Source of the DNA: Alisma plantago-aquatica
Lineage: Eukaryota; Streptophyta; Magnoliopsida; Alismatales; Alismataceae
Direction: 5' to 3'
DNA: 64,000 bases
Assembly (NCBI GenBank): GCA_963693085.1
Contig: OY856412.1
Coordinates: 345,832,457-345,896,456 of the forward strand
Below are positions 22,850 to 33,400 of the stretch, one piece after another. Position 1 is the first letter of the stretch; every line of letters starts with the position of its first letter. The position numbers and the translations under genes are program-made. The notes below the pieces were generated by a model. That model saw only the letters and a list, made by a program, of their open reading frames with translations, had not been told where the DNA came from and made no database searches.

Positions 22850-24000
22850 AGAGTGTGCTTTCACAGTTTTGGAGATCGTTTAGTCTTCTTAATGGTCAAG
22901 GACTCTTATCCAAATGGTCTTGGAGACCGTTTAACATCCAAACAGTTTTGATCTTTAACCGGTCTTTGCTTCTATCGGTCTTCATTAACCCAGTCTTCAC
23001 GGGTTGCTGATCCGTTGGTCTTCACTCCAAATAGGCTTGGGTGCTCTGGCATTCTTTTCCTCTCAAACGGTCTCGTGCGGTTGCTAGCGTAACAGTCTCA
23101 CCATTTAGAGAACCAAACGGTCTTGAGAATAGTGACCACATGGTCTCCATCCAAATGGCCCTTGTGGTCCAGTGAAGGCTATACAGTCTTTAATCTCGGC
23201 ATCCAAATGGTGTTTGATCGCTGATTAGTCTTCACATGCCTATCAATCTTGGCATTCAATCGGTCTTGCGGGTGGCTGGCCTAACGGTCTTGAGACCATG
23301 CGCCGCCAAAAAGTCTTGCAGAATGCTAGGGTTTGTGCGGTCCTGGTCATAAGGGTGCAGGTCGGTTTGTGGTGATGAGGATCGTGAGAGGAAGGGGAAA
23401 GAGGAGGGAGCAAGCACTGTCACAGAGGTGATCACTGCCGTAGGGGAAGGACCTCGCGATTTGCTACAGGTCACAACAGGAGATCCATGGTGGCGCAGAG
23501 ACTGTGTGTAGGGTGAGCGCTGGAGGTGGCACTATCGACGATGGTGGTAGAGGTATGCCTATGTATTGCGGCCATCGGGGTGCTATGAGGATGATGGAGG
23601 GTGGCATGGTCAGCGTGTTTGCAGGTGACGTAGGAGTTAGGGTTACCGATCGGGTGGAAGGAAGAAGAAGAAGGGAAGCAGAGGGACAGGGGTGCGGTTG
23701 CCATAGCTTCTTGCTGTCTCATGTAGGTAGTTTCCCATACGCTCTTGAGACCGTGAGGCTTCACACGATCTTGAGACCGTATGTAAGGGAGAATCTGGTT
23801 GGGCAGAATGATAGGAGGGGGGCCGAGTGGGGAGGTGAATGAGGGGCGTTGATCCAAGATCGGATGGTGTAGAAGTTTTGTGGTTTTGAGACCGTGCAAA
23901 TGAATGGATAAGATCGAGAGATGTTCAAACCGAATGGATGAAACTGTTTGATCAAGATCGTTTGGTCAAGACCGATTGGTCATGACCAAGGATGAGATGA
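22850..24000. repeat. Palindrome cluster (AAACGGTCT/AGACCGTTT type), Athila-like 3' LTR
   Basis: Many whole or half copies of the motif are scattered here: TGGTCTTGGAGACCGTTT near 22915, ACGGTCTCGTGCGGTTG near 23070, AAACGGTCTTGAG near 23115, AACGGTCTTGAGACCATG near 23283, and CTTGAGACCGT half-sites near 23743 and 23770. Most copies are degraded on one arm. They occupy U3, upstream of the TATA box. Confidence 0.75.
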
Positions 24001-24203
24001 TCTTGAGTGAAGGTAGATCTAGGGTTGAGAAAGGTAGGCCCCACTTATTAGGGTTTGATTCAGATGATGCTTGGTGGAGATAAAGGTGGAATGAAGTGAG
24101 GGGTGATGATGATTATGTTGAAGGTGGATTAGGGTTAAATGGGTTGAAGCCATACCAACCGTCACTAGCGATTCCAAACCTGTCAAAAAGTTCAAGGATA
24201 TTT

Positions 24204-24217
24204 CCCCCCCCCCCCCC
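24204..24217. repeat. 14-base C run beside the 3' LTR, likely relic polypurine tract
   Basis: An uninterrupted run of 14 C lies 18 bp outside the 3' LTR. In element sense it is 14 G, as expected of a polypurine tract that has slipped and expanded. It is also exactly where the plus-strand integrase segment begins, so it marks a rearrangement breakpoint. Confidence 0.55.
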
Positions 24218-24960
24218 GTTATGCTGTCCCACACACTGTGATATCTGACGGAGGCTCTAATTTCCTAGAAAGAAGCTTTGAAGCATTGCTGAGGAAATAT
24301 GGTGTTACACACAAAGTAGCATCGCCCTACCATCCCCAAACAAGTGGACAGGTGGAGGTTTCAAATCGTCAATTCAAGGATATTTTGGAAAAGACAGTAG
24401 GCCGCAACTGAAAAGATTAGTTAGTAAAAATCAATGATGCATTGTGGGCCTATCTAACTGCTTTTAAAACTCCCCTTGGAACTACACTATTTCGATTAAT
24501 ATATGGAAATTCTTGCCACCTGCCTATTGAACTCGAACACAAAGAATGGTGGACAATAAAACAACTAAATTTCAACATAAAAGGATGCGGGCCAAGCTAG
24601 GATTCTACAACTCCAAGAGCTGGAAAAACTCCAGATGATAGCTTATGAAAATGCACGAATCTATAAAGAACGCACAAAACTTTGGCATGATGGCCGTCTT
24701 AAGAGAAAGGACATACAAGTGGGAGACCAAGTTCTATTGTTCAACTCAAGAATGAAGTTATTCCTAGGGTAATTGCGTTCTCACTGGTCTGGACCTTACA
24801 TTGTCAAGAGCATGTACCCACGTGGTGCTTTCTCATTATGAAGTGAAAAGTCTGGTGAATTTGTAGCAAATGGTCAACGCTTGAAGAGATATTTCACCTC
24901 AGCTAACATGGGTACCAAAGCAATGTTGGATCTCACCAACCCAAATTATCCACCATAAAA
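24218..24960 (+). pseudogene. Gypsy integrase core and C-terminus in inverted orientation
   Basis: The plus strand encodes [20 protein letters not shown] (second catalytic Asp), [20 protein letters not shown] (catalytic Glu), then ALWAYLTAFKTPLGTT and the C-terminal region with several stops. It starts with no N-terminal half. The missing half ends on the minus strand at 26632 with [10 protein letters not shown]. Only about 23 residues are unaccounted for between the two pieces, which argues for one gene cut by an inversion. No LTR of a separate plus-strand element is found. Confidence 0.8.
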
Positions 24961-26632
24961 TTGAAGGATTCGGTCCAGCCATCGACGTAAAACAAAGGCG
25001 CTTGTCGGGAGATAACCCGATCCATAAATTTGTTTTTACTTTTAACTTTAAATTAGAAAATTTCCTTGATTTTGTTTTACTATTTAGATAATTTTTGTAC
25101 TAAATAAAGATCGCATCGCAAGATGCTATATTGAGTTCTGATTAGTCTTCATTTTTGAGATTTTCAGATGGAGGACGCGCGATGATTGGAACACAACCAC
25201 ATATGGTGGCCCAACTGGCATGAATTTTCCCCTGCATCTCAGATTTAGAGTTTGCTCAGGACGAGAAAATTTCTATGTTTGGGGTGGAGGGTGGGTGGTA
25301 CGTACTTTACTTTCCACCTTCACCCATCTATTTCAGACTTAAACTTTCACTGGTTCATTTTTTATCAAAATTTTCAAAAAATTTCAAAATTTTCAAAGAA
25401 ATTGCACAGAAACTTGGTGAAGTTTTGATGCTTTTTGTTTCAATTTCTATTCATTTTGAATCATGATACCCTCCTTATTTGAAGCAGACCCTCAAAAGGA
25501 CCATTTTCTTAAAACTAGCCTTTTGATTGAAATCATCTTGTGAAGCTTATGATTCCAAACGTCATGATCCTTCTACAAAAATGGCAAGTGTCCGACGAAC
25601 TGATAGGGATCAAACATGTCATGCTTCCTAACTGACTAGTGGAACAATAACATGAAATCTCCATTGGATCCTCATCAAGTCACTATTTGAGAAGAGTACG
25701 ATAAAAAGAATGATCCAGTGCACTAAATTGTAAATCAAGTTGCTTTCTGATCCAAACTCTCTTCTACACTTCTTCCATCATCTTCGTACCCCTCTGTCCA
25801 TCAAAAAGAAGCATAATAGCCAAAATAGTGCCAAACCCTAAGTTCGGGGTGGCACACCACTTCCATCTATATCTGCTTCTTCCATACCCCTCGCAAATTA
25901 ATAGGGGCGTACCACCAATAAAAGATGCCAAAGCACACGCAAAAAATGCAATCTTGAGTCGAATAGAGGAGAGATTCACACCATAAAATGCAATAAATGA
26001 AATTGCACATCATATAATAAAAATCTAGAGTCGAATAGAGGAGAGATTTATTTCTTCCTTCCATACCACCCTTCACTCCCTTTTCTACCTAAGGGCACAA
26101 TGAATGCCTCCACTATCTTGGAAAACACCAGTGTCAGATAAGGTGCACACTTGTTATTCTGCGGGTATCTCTGGATTCTTACAAAACTTTTACACATGCT
26201 TGTTGTTGGAAAAAGTGAGGAGGAAGTGATGTTGGAAAACAAACTCATGAATGAAGATATGGTAAGTTGTGTTCAGTGGTCTCAGGACATTGAGATACTT
26301 AGTCATACTTAGCAGAAAGAAAACAATTGTGATGTGAAGAGGAGGCAATCACACAACTTGGAAGTATTCATTTGGCGATTGTTTCAGATCTTGTGTTACT
26401 CGAGGATGAGCAACATTTAAGTTCAGGGTGTTTTAATGAATCCATATTCATCATGTTTTCAAATCGCCATATTGGGCTCAATTCGACTCAATACATAAGA
26501 TTTCATCTACTAAATATCACAATATGTAAAATTGCTTAATTGGTGCTATTATCAAGATTATTAACTGAGTTTATACTGATTTTATGCAGGTCATGATGAG
26601 GTTGAACCATCAATTGGCACCCACCTTTTGAG
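24961..26632 (+). other. 3' untranslated region of the gypsy element, inverted with the integrase
   Basis: No domain-bearing ORF is seen. Near 26398-26432 the sequence ACTCGAGGATGAGCAACATT followed by TAAGTTCAGGGTG resembles the segment just before the 3' LTR in Athila/Tat-type elements. What follows does not match the start of the LTR at 24185, a point against the simple inversion model. The segment ends near 26632, where minus-strand integrase begins. Confidence 0.55.
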
Positions 26633-27756
26633 ACATAATCAACTGCAACTAGGATGTAGGAAAATCCATGAGAAGATGGGAATGGACCCATGTAGTCCAC
26701 ATCCCAAACATCAAAAATCTTGACTTCTTACCACAACGTAAGTGGTATCTCATTTTTCTTTGTTATGTTACCCATTCTCTGGCACTTGTCACATGATAGA
26801 ACAAAGTTGTAAGAATCTTTGGATATGGTTGGCCAAAATAATCCACATTGCAAAACTTTCAAGGAAATTTTCTTAGAACTTATATGGCCTCCGACTGGGC
26901 CTGAGTGACATTGTTCTAAAATACGTTGAGCTTCTTCTTCAGTGATACATCGTGTATAGAGACCATCAACACATTGCTTGAATAGGTATGGCTCATCCCA
27001 GTGATAGTATTTCACATCATGCATGAATTTCTTCAATGCATTTCCGGTGCATTTAGGGTGGATGACGCCACCGGCAAGGTAGTTCACATAATCTGAGTAC
27101 CTAGGGGTAGCTTTAAAAACTTTCATTAATTGGTCATCTGGGAGAGAGTCATTAATTGAGATCTTCTCAGTTTCTAGAGTGTGGATACGACTGAGGTGGT
27201 CTGCCACAACATTCTCTGTACCTTTTTTATCTCTTATCTCTAGATCAAATTCTTGCAATAGGAGAATCCAACTAATTAACCTAGGTTTAGCATCTTTATT
27301 CTCTAGGAGGTAACATATAGATGCATGATCTATGTAGACAATGACTTTTAAACCTATGAGATAGGATCTGAACTTGTCAAAGGCATACACAACTGCAAGA
27401 AGTACTTTATTGATAGTTGCATAATTCCTCTTAGCTTCATCGAGGGTCTTTAATGCATAGTAGATCACATAATGTTTCTTCCCTATATATTGCCCTAGAT
27501 CAGCACCCATGGTGTAATCACTAGCATCACACATAATTTCAAATGGGTGATCCCAATCGGGAGCTCTAATGATGGGTGTTGTTGTAAGAGCATGTTTCAG
27601 GTTATTAAAACATTTGACACATTCTTCATCAAAATGGAACTCAACATCCTTTAGCAATAAGTTTGTCATCGACTTGGTTATTTTGGAGAAATACTTTATA
27701 AACCGTCTATAAAAGCATGTATGACCTAGGAATGTGAGAACCTCTATTACATTCAT
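26632..27756 (-). pseudogene. Athila-like pol: RT thumb, RNase H, integrase N-terminus
   Basis: One 342-codon ORF (26728-27756) carries the RT connection ([18 protein letters not shown]), RNase H ([33 protein letters not shown]) and the integrase zinc-binding region ([14 protein letters not shown] to [11 protein letters not shown]). It stops at 26728. The frame can be followed on as [20 protein letters not shown] (first catalytic Asp) and [10 protein letters not shown] to 26632, where it is cut. The remaining integrase is on the other strand at 24218. The ORF length and intact motifs show this is the least decayed part of the element. Confidence 0.88.
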
Positions 27757-28394
27757 CGGGATAGCGAGTTTGGTCGATTTTCAGTCTGTCTACTTCGATT
27801 CCTCTACCGCTGACTCTATGACCAAGGACAATGCCTTCCTTTACCATAAAGTGACACTTCTCCCAATTCAACACAAGATGTGCTTCTTACCACCATTTAA
27901 GGACAAGGGAGAGGTGCTTCAGGCATGATTTGTATGAATCTCCAAACATATAAAAATCTTCCATAAAAACTTCCATGATAGTTTCAGTAAGACCAACAAA
28001 TATAGCCGCCATGCAACATTGGAAAGTTGTGGGTGCATTACAGAGACCGAATGACATCCTTCTAAACAAAATGTTCCAAATGGACAAGTAAAGGTTGTTT
28101 TCTCTTGGTCATCCAAATATATAGGTATTTGATAGAATCCAGAGTAACCGTCGAGATAGAAAAAATATTCTTGGTGAGCCAATCGTTCTAAGACTTGATC
28201 AAGAAAAGGCATTGGGAAATGATCCTTTCAAGTCACCTTGTTTAACTTCCTGTAATCAATACACATCCTCCACCCTATGACTGTTCGAGTGGGGATGAGT
28301 TCATTGTCTTCATTTTGTATCACTATAGTCCCACCTTTCTTCGGGACAACATGCACAAGACTACCCATGGTGAGTCAGATATCAGATAGATTAT
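27757..28394 (-). pseudogene. Athila-like reverse transcriptase palm and fingers, frameshifted
   Basis: Two overlapping frames share the RT: LPFLDQ-like start MPFLDQVLERLAHQEYFFYL with DGYSGFYQIPIYLDDQEKTT, then, after a frameshift near 28.08 kb, RRMSFGLCNAPTTFQCCMAA. The catalytic box reads VFMEDFYMF where the clade has F-M-D-D, so the first catalytic Asp is Glu. With the frameshift and stops further upstream this RT is inactive. Confidence 0.85.
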
Positions 28395-28853
28395 TCAAGT
28401 AGTGAGCAGTTTAATGACTTCACGACGGACTACTTCCTTCATATTTGGATTCAATTTCCGTTGATGTTCAACATTTGGCTTGTGGTCTTCCATCATGGGA
28501 TTGTGCATGCAAAGTGCTTGACTAGCCCCGGTGAGGTCACTCATCTTGTAGCCGATGGCTATTCTTCTTTCCTTTAATTCCGTCAAGAGTTTATCTTCTT
28601 GTTCCGCTGTTAGATATGAGTTTATGATGACAGGGAATACCTTTAGGTCATCTAGAAATAAGTACTTCAATCCTTCAGGTAAGGGCTTCATTTTAGGAGC
28701 TTGTGGTTTTTCACATGGTTCTTCAGTAACATCCACAGCTTTGAGTTCTTCAACTTTGGCCTCTGGATCTTCTTCAGTAGTGTCGAGGTCGAGAACAAAA
28801 CTTTTGAGTTGTTTGTCAACTGAACTAGCTGCATTTGGATTAGTTAGGGCCAC
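28395..28853 (-). pseudogene. Protease-RT linker of the Athila-like pol
   Basis: A 152-codon open stretch contains LPEGLKYLFLDDLKVFPVII, LTAEQEDKLLTELKERRIAI and HQRKLNPNMKEVVRREVIKL. This is the conserved lead-in to RT in plant gypsy elements of this type. It is separated from the protease ORF by a stop and frame change. Confidence 0.85.
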
Positions 28854-28855
28854 TA

Positions 28856-29290
28856 CTAAGGGTTCTTCTTATTCATAATCCTCTTGCACGAAAGTGACAT
28901 CTGCTCAATGCACTCATTCAAGTAGACTTCTTCTTGCATACTTGGTCTTCGCATACTTTCAAAAACTTTGAATTCTAGGGTTTCTTTACCTAGTCTGAGC
29001 AACAAGGTTCCTGCTTCAACATCAATTAAAGCTCTTACCATGGTAAGGAATGGATGTCCAAAGATAAGAGGGTATCTAGTGTGTTCCTTTATGTCCATGA
29101 TGACAAAGTCACAAGGAACATAAGAATCTTTGCCTACCTTGACATGGACATCCTCATTGATTCCCAAAGGAAGAGTCACAATGTTATCTGCAAGATGTAT
29201 GGTCATGCCAGTTGGGAGCAGTTCAGCAAACCCTAGCCTATTACAAAGTCTTAGTGGCATAATAGAGATGCTAGCACCAAGATCGACCAA
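28856..29290 (-). pseudogene. Athila-like aspartic protease
   Basis: The ORF opens MVDLGASISIMPLRLCNRLG, with the D-L-G-A-S active-site form typical of this clade. It continues with GINEDVHVKVGKDSYVPCDF and RYPLIFGHPFL, the second conserved strand of the fold. The retropepsin would cleave Gag-Pol. The frame is open for 144 codons but separated from gag and RT by stops. Confidence 0.88.
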
Positions 29291-29350
29291 TCCTTTCTTA
29301 CATGAAGAATCACCGATATGGCAAGAAATCCCAAAAGATCCTAGATCTTT

Positions 29351-30192
29351 CTATTTCTTTAGCATGTCGCTCTGAATGATATCTGAAGTGGTTGTTTCTA
29401 ACTTGACTATTTCATATTCTTTTGTAATATATTTTCTGGTGAAAAGTGATTTCAAATACTTAGTCCAGGATGGTATCTCATCCAATGCATCTAGGAAGGG
29501 TATATCAACATGAAGTTTTTTCATAGATTCCTTAAACTTATTGAAATGAGTATCGACCTTGGTTTGATTCAAACGAGCATGGAAAGGAGGACGAGGCTTG
29601 TACACTGGAACATATGGCTCTAGTGTTTCTATTTCTTCAAAAGTAGGTTTTTTATACCTTTCCTCATCAGTCTTATCAGCTGTTATTGCCCCTTTTGGTT
29701 GAGATTCAAGAGTGGTAGAGCCTTGGACAATCACAGGGTCATCCTCGTCTGTAATAACCGCAGGTGTATTTATAGGAGGATCAGAATAATCTTTTATAGA
29801 CCTAGTTGTAACAGCCTTTAGTTGCTCTGGGTGTCTAGGATTGTTCTCGGGCAGGCCAGCAAAGGCTCCAGCAGGTGGCTTCATGCTAGCTGCAAGTTGA
29901 GCTAGTTGAGATTCAATAGCCTTCTGATGGGTTTGCTGGTTAGCTATCATAGTTTGCTATGACTGCAACATCTTCTCAATTGCCGTTAGTTTGTCATCCA
30001 GAGAGACTGGGCTGGCTTGTTGTCATTGTTGTTGATAAGGGACTTGGTTGGGGTTTTGGAATTGAGAGCTATTTTGATATTGGTTGTAGTTCCTATTCTG
30101 AAAGTTACCCCTAAAGTTTGCTTGATTCCTGAAATTCTATTGTTGGTTATACTGGAATCCTGGTGGGCCTCGTTGTTGATTGTTTGAACCAA
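29351..30192 (-). pseudogene. Gag C-terminal / linker region of the Athila-like element
   Basis: Two open stretches (29351-29950 and 29986-30192) interrupted by a stop. The first has QKAIESQLAQLAASMKPPAG, KPRPPFHARLNQ and FLDALDEIPSWTKYLKSLF, the usual sequence between capsid and protease in Athila-type Gag. The second is Asn/Gln-rich, matching the disordered region before it. Confidence 0.8.
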
Positions 30193-30196
30193 GTTT

Positions 30197-31444
30197 TCAC
30201 GAGTTTTCCGTTCCTAAAGGATTTCCATATTGAAAACCAGGATGTTTCCTATTCTGATTTGGATTGTAATAACCTTGACCAGGGTTAGTGTTGACAACAT
30301 TCAAACTTTCCATTTGATCATTATCTCCTTGACCATAAGCGTTTCTTAGAACAACATAATAGAGAACATTGTAAGCTAGTGTGGAATGATATGTGCTTTT
30401 ACATGCTTCACTAAACAACGAAGCTGACTTGATCTGATCTTGTTGTTGAGGGGGTGAGCATCCTCTTTCAAATGCAGCAAGGGACGATTCAATATGGTCT
30501 TGCTTGGCAACTAAGAGCTTTAGGGTTTCAGCGATAGACTTATACTCAGGAGTAGCTTCAGCCATAGCTACTTTCAATACTCCTTTACCTACATACCTAA
30601 CCCAATTAGCTTGATTTTCAGCTCTAAGGGTGACGACTCCCCATGCGCTGTCATAACTTTGACGCATGAAATTTCCTCTAGATGAGGAATCTAAAAACCT
30701 CTTGAAATCATCGTCCACACCCCTGTAGAAGATTTCAATAAGCTGATTCTTAGGGATTCTATGGTGTGAACACTTGCATAGAAGATCTCTATATCTTTCA
30801 CATGCTTCAGCAATGGATTCTCCAGGGACTTGAGTGAACATTGTTATTCGACGCCTGATTTCATAGGTGAGAGGAGGATAGAACTTTTCCAAAAACATGT
30901 TTTGGAGTTGTTCCCAAGTGGTGATAGGTTCACATTGTAAGGAGTTGTACCAACTTATAGCTCTATCATCAAGGGAATATTTAAAGAGACAGAGTTGGAT
31001 AACATCGTTGAAAACTCCATTTTGCTTTGTCATAGCACATAAATCAATAAAACTCAAAAGATGTTCCTGACTATATTCTCCTAGTTTACCATAGAATGGG
31101 CTATTTTGAAGCAAGGTGATCCAATGTGCTCGTATCTCAAAGTTAGGAGCGTTGATAGGAGGTGGTTGCACTGGGTGATGAACGTCAACAGCTTTAGGGA
31201 TTGAGAACTCTCTAAGGTCCTTCTGCAGCTCTACTGCTTGTGCTACTTGAATTTCTTCTTGAACCACAACTCTAGCTTCTTGCATGAGCCTTTCTCTTTG
31301 TGCATTAAGGGCTTGGGCTACCCTTTGGGCTATTTCCTCCTCTTGAGCCATTCTTGCTTGGTTTTCTCTATTCTGACGATGAAAAGTTGTATCTATCTCA
31401 GGGTCAAAGCAAGCAGAGAGTCTGGAACTATTTGAGCGGTGCAT
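30197..31444 (-). CDS. Athila-like Gag (capsid) open reading frame
   Basis: A 415-codon uninterrupted ORF, the longest element-internal ORF in this gypsy copy. After a Gln/Glu-rich coiled-coil-like N-terminus (about residues 20-80) comes the retrotransposon Gag domain: FEIRAHWITLLQNSPFYGKL, HLLSFIDLCAMTKQNGV, LFKYSLDDRAISWYNSL, WEQLQNMFLEKFYPPL and RRITMFTQVPGESIAEACER. Gag would assemble the virus-like particle. It ends at a stop within an Asn/Gln/Tyr-rich stretch that continues in the next frame, so even this protein is probably truncated. The start used (31444) is the first Met after the PBS leader. Confidence 0.85.
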   Translation of the reverse strand: MHRSNSSRLSACFDPEIDTTFHRQNRENQARMAQEEEIAQRVAQALNAQRERLMQEARVVVQEEIQVAQAVELQKDLREFSIPKAVDVHHPVQPPPINAPNFEIRAHWITLLQNSPFYGKLGEYSQEHLLSFIDLCAMTKQNGVFNDVIQLCLFKYSLDDRAISWYNSLQCEPITTWEQLQNMFLEKFYPPLTYEIRRRITMFTQVPGESIAEACERYRDLLCKCSHHRIPKNQLIEIFYRGVDDDFKRFLDSSSRGNFMRQSYDSAWGVVTLRAENQANWVRYVGKGVLKVAMAEATPEYKSIAETLKLLVAKQDHIESSLAAFERGCSPPQQQDQIKSASLFSEACKSTYHSTLAYNVLYYVVLRNAYGQGDNDQMESLNVVNTNPGQGYYNPNQNRKHPGFQYGNPLGTENS

Positions 31445-31621
31445 GCACTAGTCTTTGAGGTTACCTGAAATGGAAATATCTTCTTGAAGTACGATTGATG
31501 AAGTAGAGTCAAATTCAAGTGAATGATCGATTGTATCAAAGGAAAAAGCAAAATATAAGATTAGATTTAAAAGAACTAGATTTGACTAACGGTTTTCATT
31601 GTCCCCAATAACGATTCCAAA

Positions 31622-31696
31622 ATTATTGTAGTATAGCGGTGAGTATTCCCGCTTGTCACGCGGGTGACCCAGGTTCAATCCTCGATAACGACGCCA
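31622..31696 (+). other. Full-length tRNA-Asp(GUC)-like sequence spanning the PBS
   Basis: The 75 bases align end to end with plant tRNA-Asp, about 65 matching from memory. The anticodon loop reads CTTGTCACG (GTC), the anticodon stem CCCGC/GCGGG is intact, the T-loop/B box is GGTTCAATCC, and the 3' end is GCCA. The element's PBS (complement, TGGCGTCGTTATCGAGGA) is its last 18 bases; it begins 5 bp inside the LTR. A PBS normally covers only those bases. Acceptor and T-stem pairing is broken, mostly by C-to-T/G-to-A changes, so it is not a working tRNA gene. Confidence 0.85.
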
Positions 31697-32855
31697 TAAT
31701 TTGATGTGAAATATTATCACACGAACAAATTCACTCAGGGTTGAATCCCTGAGCTTTTCCCAAAAGCTTGTGCAATAATACCACCCGTAAGGGGACGGGT
31801 CTTATCGCAGTATAGTTGAGGATTAAATCCCAAGAGACAAGATTTTTAAGAATCATTGTTAGTCGAATCTAACTCAAGTCGGACTAATATTTAGAATGAT
31901 TGGTTGATTTGAGGTTCATTAAACTAATTGCAAGAAAGTAAAGAGTAGAATTAAAGTTGATCTAAATTAATGATATGGAATCACTAGGATGGTCTCGGGT
32001 TTCACCACCACTACTCATGCAAACACATCCAATCAACAAACATCTAGGAAAGATCTAACTATCCAAATACAACTGCTGCAAACCCTCCCTGAGGGATGTT
32101 TAGGTTTGCATAAGCATCATGTTAGGCACTAGATGTCTCATCGCCATCCAGATCATACACTTACAGTTCCAAAGATATAGAAATCCAACTGAAGTTGTGG
32201 GCCCCCTATACAGGTGTTAGGCACACAGAAGCATCAATGTGGGATATATGGATCGTCCCCTCACGGATCATACACTTACGACCTCAAGGAATCCCATTCT
32301 ATTTCTAGTTTGGGAGTCAACCGCATTAATCGACATTCTATCCTACATACTGAAGTTCTCACAATGTTGGAAAGAACAAGATAAAAGCAAGCAGGTGATC
32401 AAACTATAAGCAAACATCGACGGTTAACAACAAAATGGAAAGTTATATACATTGCCTTGGAATGTTAAATGAAAAGACATGAAATCATGGGTAGTGGGGC
32501 TATTCCTTTCATCCCAGTGAAAAGGAACTACTCACTCATGATGCAAGAAACAAGAAGAACAAGAGAGAGGGAAGATTCCACCATGAGCATGATGGAGAAG
32601 GTAGTCTCTGCTTGGTGAAGATGATGCGGTCCTCTACGTCGTGTCGGAGTAGATCTAGACAAGGAATGAGGAATGCCAAGACATACATGGAAGTCTTTCT
32701 CACTCCTCCTTCCTTCTCTTCTCAATCTCCTCAATCATAACATGAGCAATAGGTGAAGTGACGGTAGCGTGGATGATGGATCTGGATCGAATCTTGCTAC
32801 CGGGTAGCCTAGCGGCATCCCTGATCCGATGGCTCAAAGGAGGACGCTACTGGTC

Positions 32856-32866
32856 CTATTTATAGG
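32856..32866 (-). promoter_or_regulatory. TATA box, Athila-like 5' LTR
   Basis: The minus strand reads CCTATAAATAG, identical to the 3' LTR box at 22795. It is followed in sense by the LTR leader, PBS and gag, so it would be the element promoter. Confidence 0.65.
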
Positions 32867-32919
32867 CTTGGATGGGGTCTTCGTGATCTGGACCCCGTTG
32901 CAATTTTCACAGTTCTTCT

Positions 32920-33400
32920 TTCACAATTTTGGAGACCGGTTAGTCTTCTTAACGATCAAGGACTCTTGTCAAACGGTCTTGGAGACCGTTTAACATCCAA
33001 ATGGTTTTGATCTTTCAGCAGTCTTTGCTTCTGTCGGTCTTTACACACCCAGCCTTCACTGGTTGTTGTCCAACCAGTCTTCACTCCAAACGGTCTTGGG
33101 TGCTCTAGTGTTCTTTTCCTGTCAAACTGTCTCGCACGATTGTGGGCCTAACGGTCTCGCGATTTAGAGAAGCAAACAATGTTGAGATTAGTGACCACAC
33201 GGATCCAAACAGCCCTTGTGTCCAGTGAAGGCTATACGATATTGAATCTTGACGTCTAAACAGTCTTCGGCCTTTGATCGGTCTTTTTATGCCTATCGGT
33301 CTTGGCGTTCGATCAGTCTCACAGGTGGCTAGCCTAAGGGTCATGAGACCGTGTGCCGCCAAACAGACTTGTAGACCTCTAGGGTTTGCGCAGTCCTGGT
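32920..33400. repeat. Palindrome cluster, Athila-like 5' LTR
   Basis: Counterparts of the 22.85-24.0 kb sites: AAACGGTCTTGGAGACCGTT near 32975, AACGGTCTCGCG near 33150, CATGAGACCGTG near 33345, with many half-sites (CGGTCTT, GACCG). It is upstream of the TATA box in element sense. The far part of the cluster is lost with the truncated LTR end. Confidence 0.72.

Larger units (their letters stand above)
21648..24185 (-). mobile_element. 3' LTR of the Athila-like element
   Basis: The plus-strand boundaries are TGACGTGAAATATT (21648) and CCAAACCTGTCA (24185). It contains a canonical TATA box, a dense palindrome cluster and a tRNA-Asp-like string near 21751-21778. ORFs inside (for example 23471-23899) show no domain and are treated as chance. 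Confidence 0.78.

Noticed and set aside
23471..23899. 142-codon minus-strand ORF
   Set aside because: Within the Athila-like LTR; no domain and not conserved in the other LTR copy, which is truncated or altered there.
31622..31696. Functional tRNA-Asp gene
   Set aside because: Acceptor and T-stem pairing is broken and it abuts the LTR exactly as a PBS; better read as a primer-derived relic.
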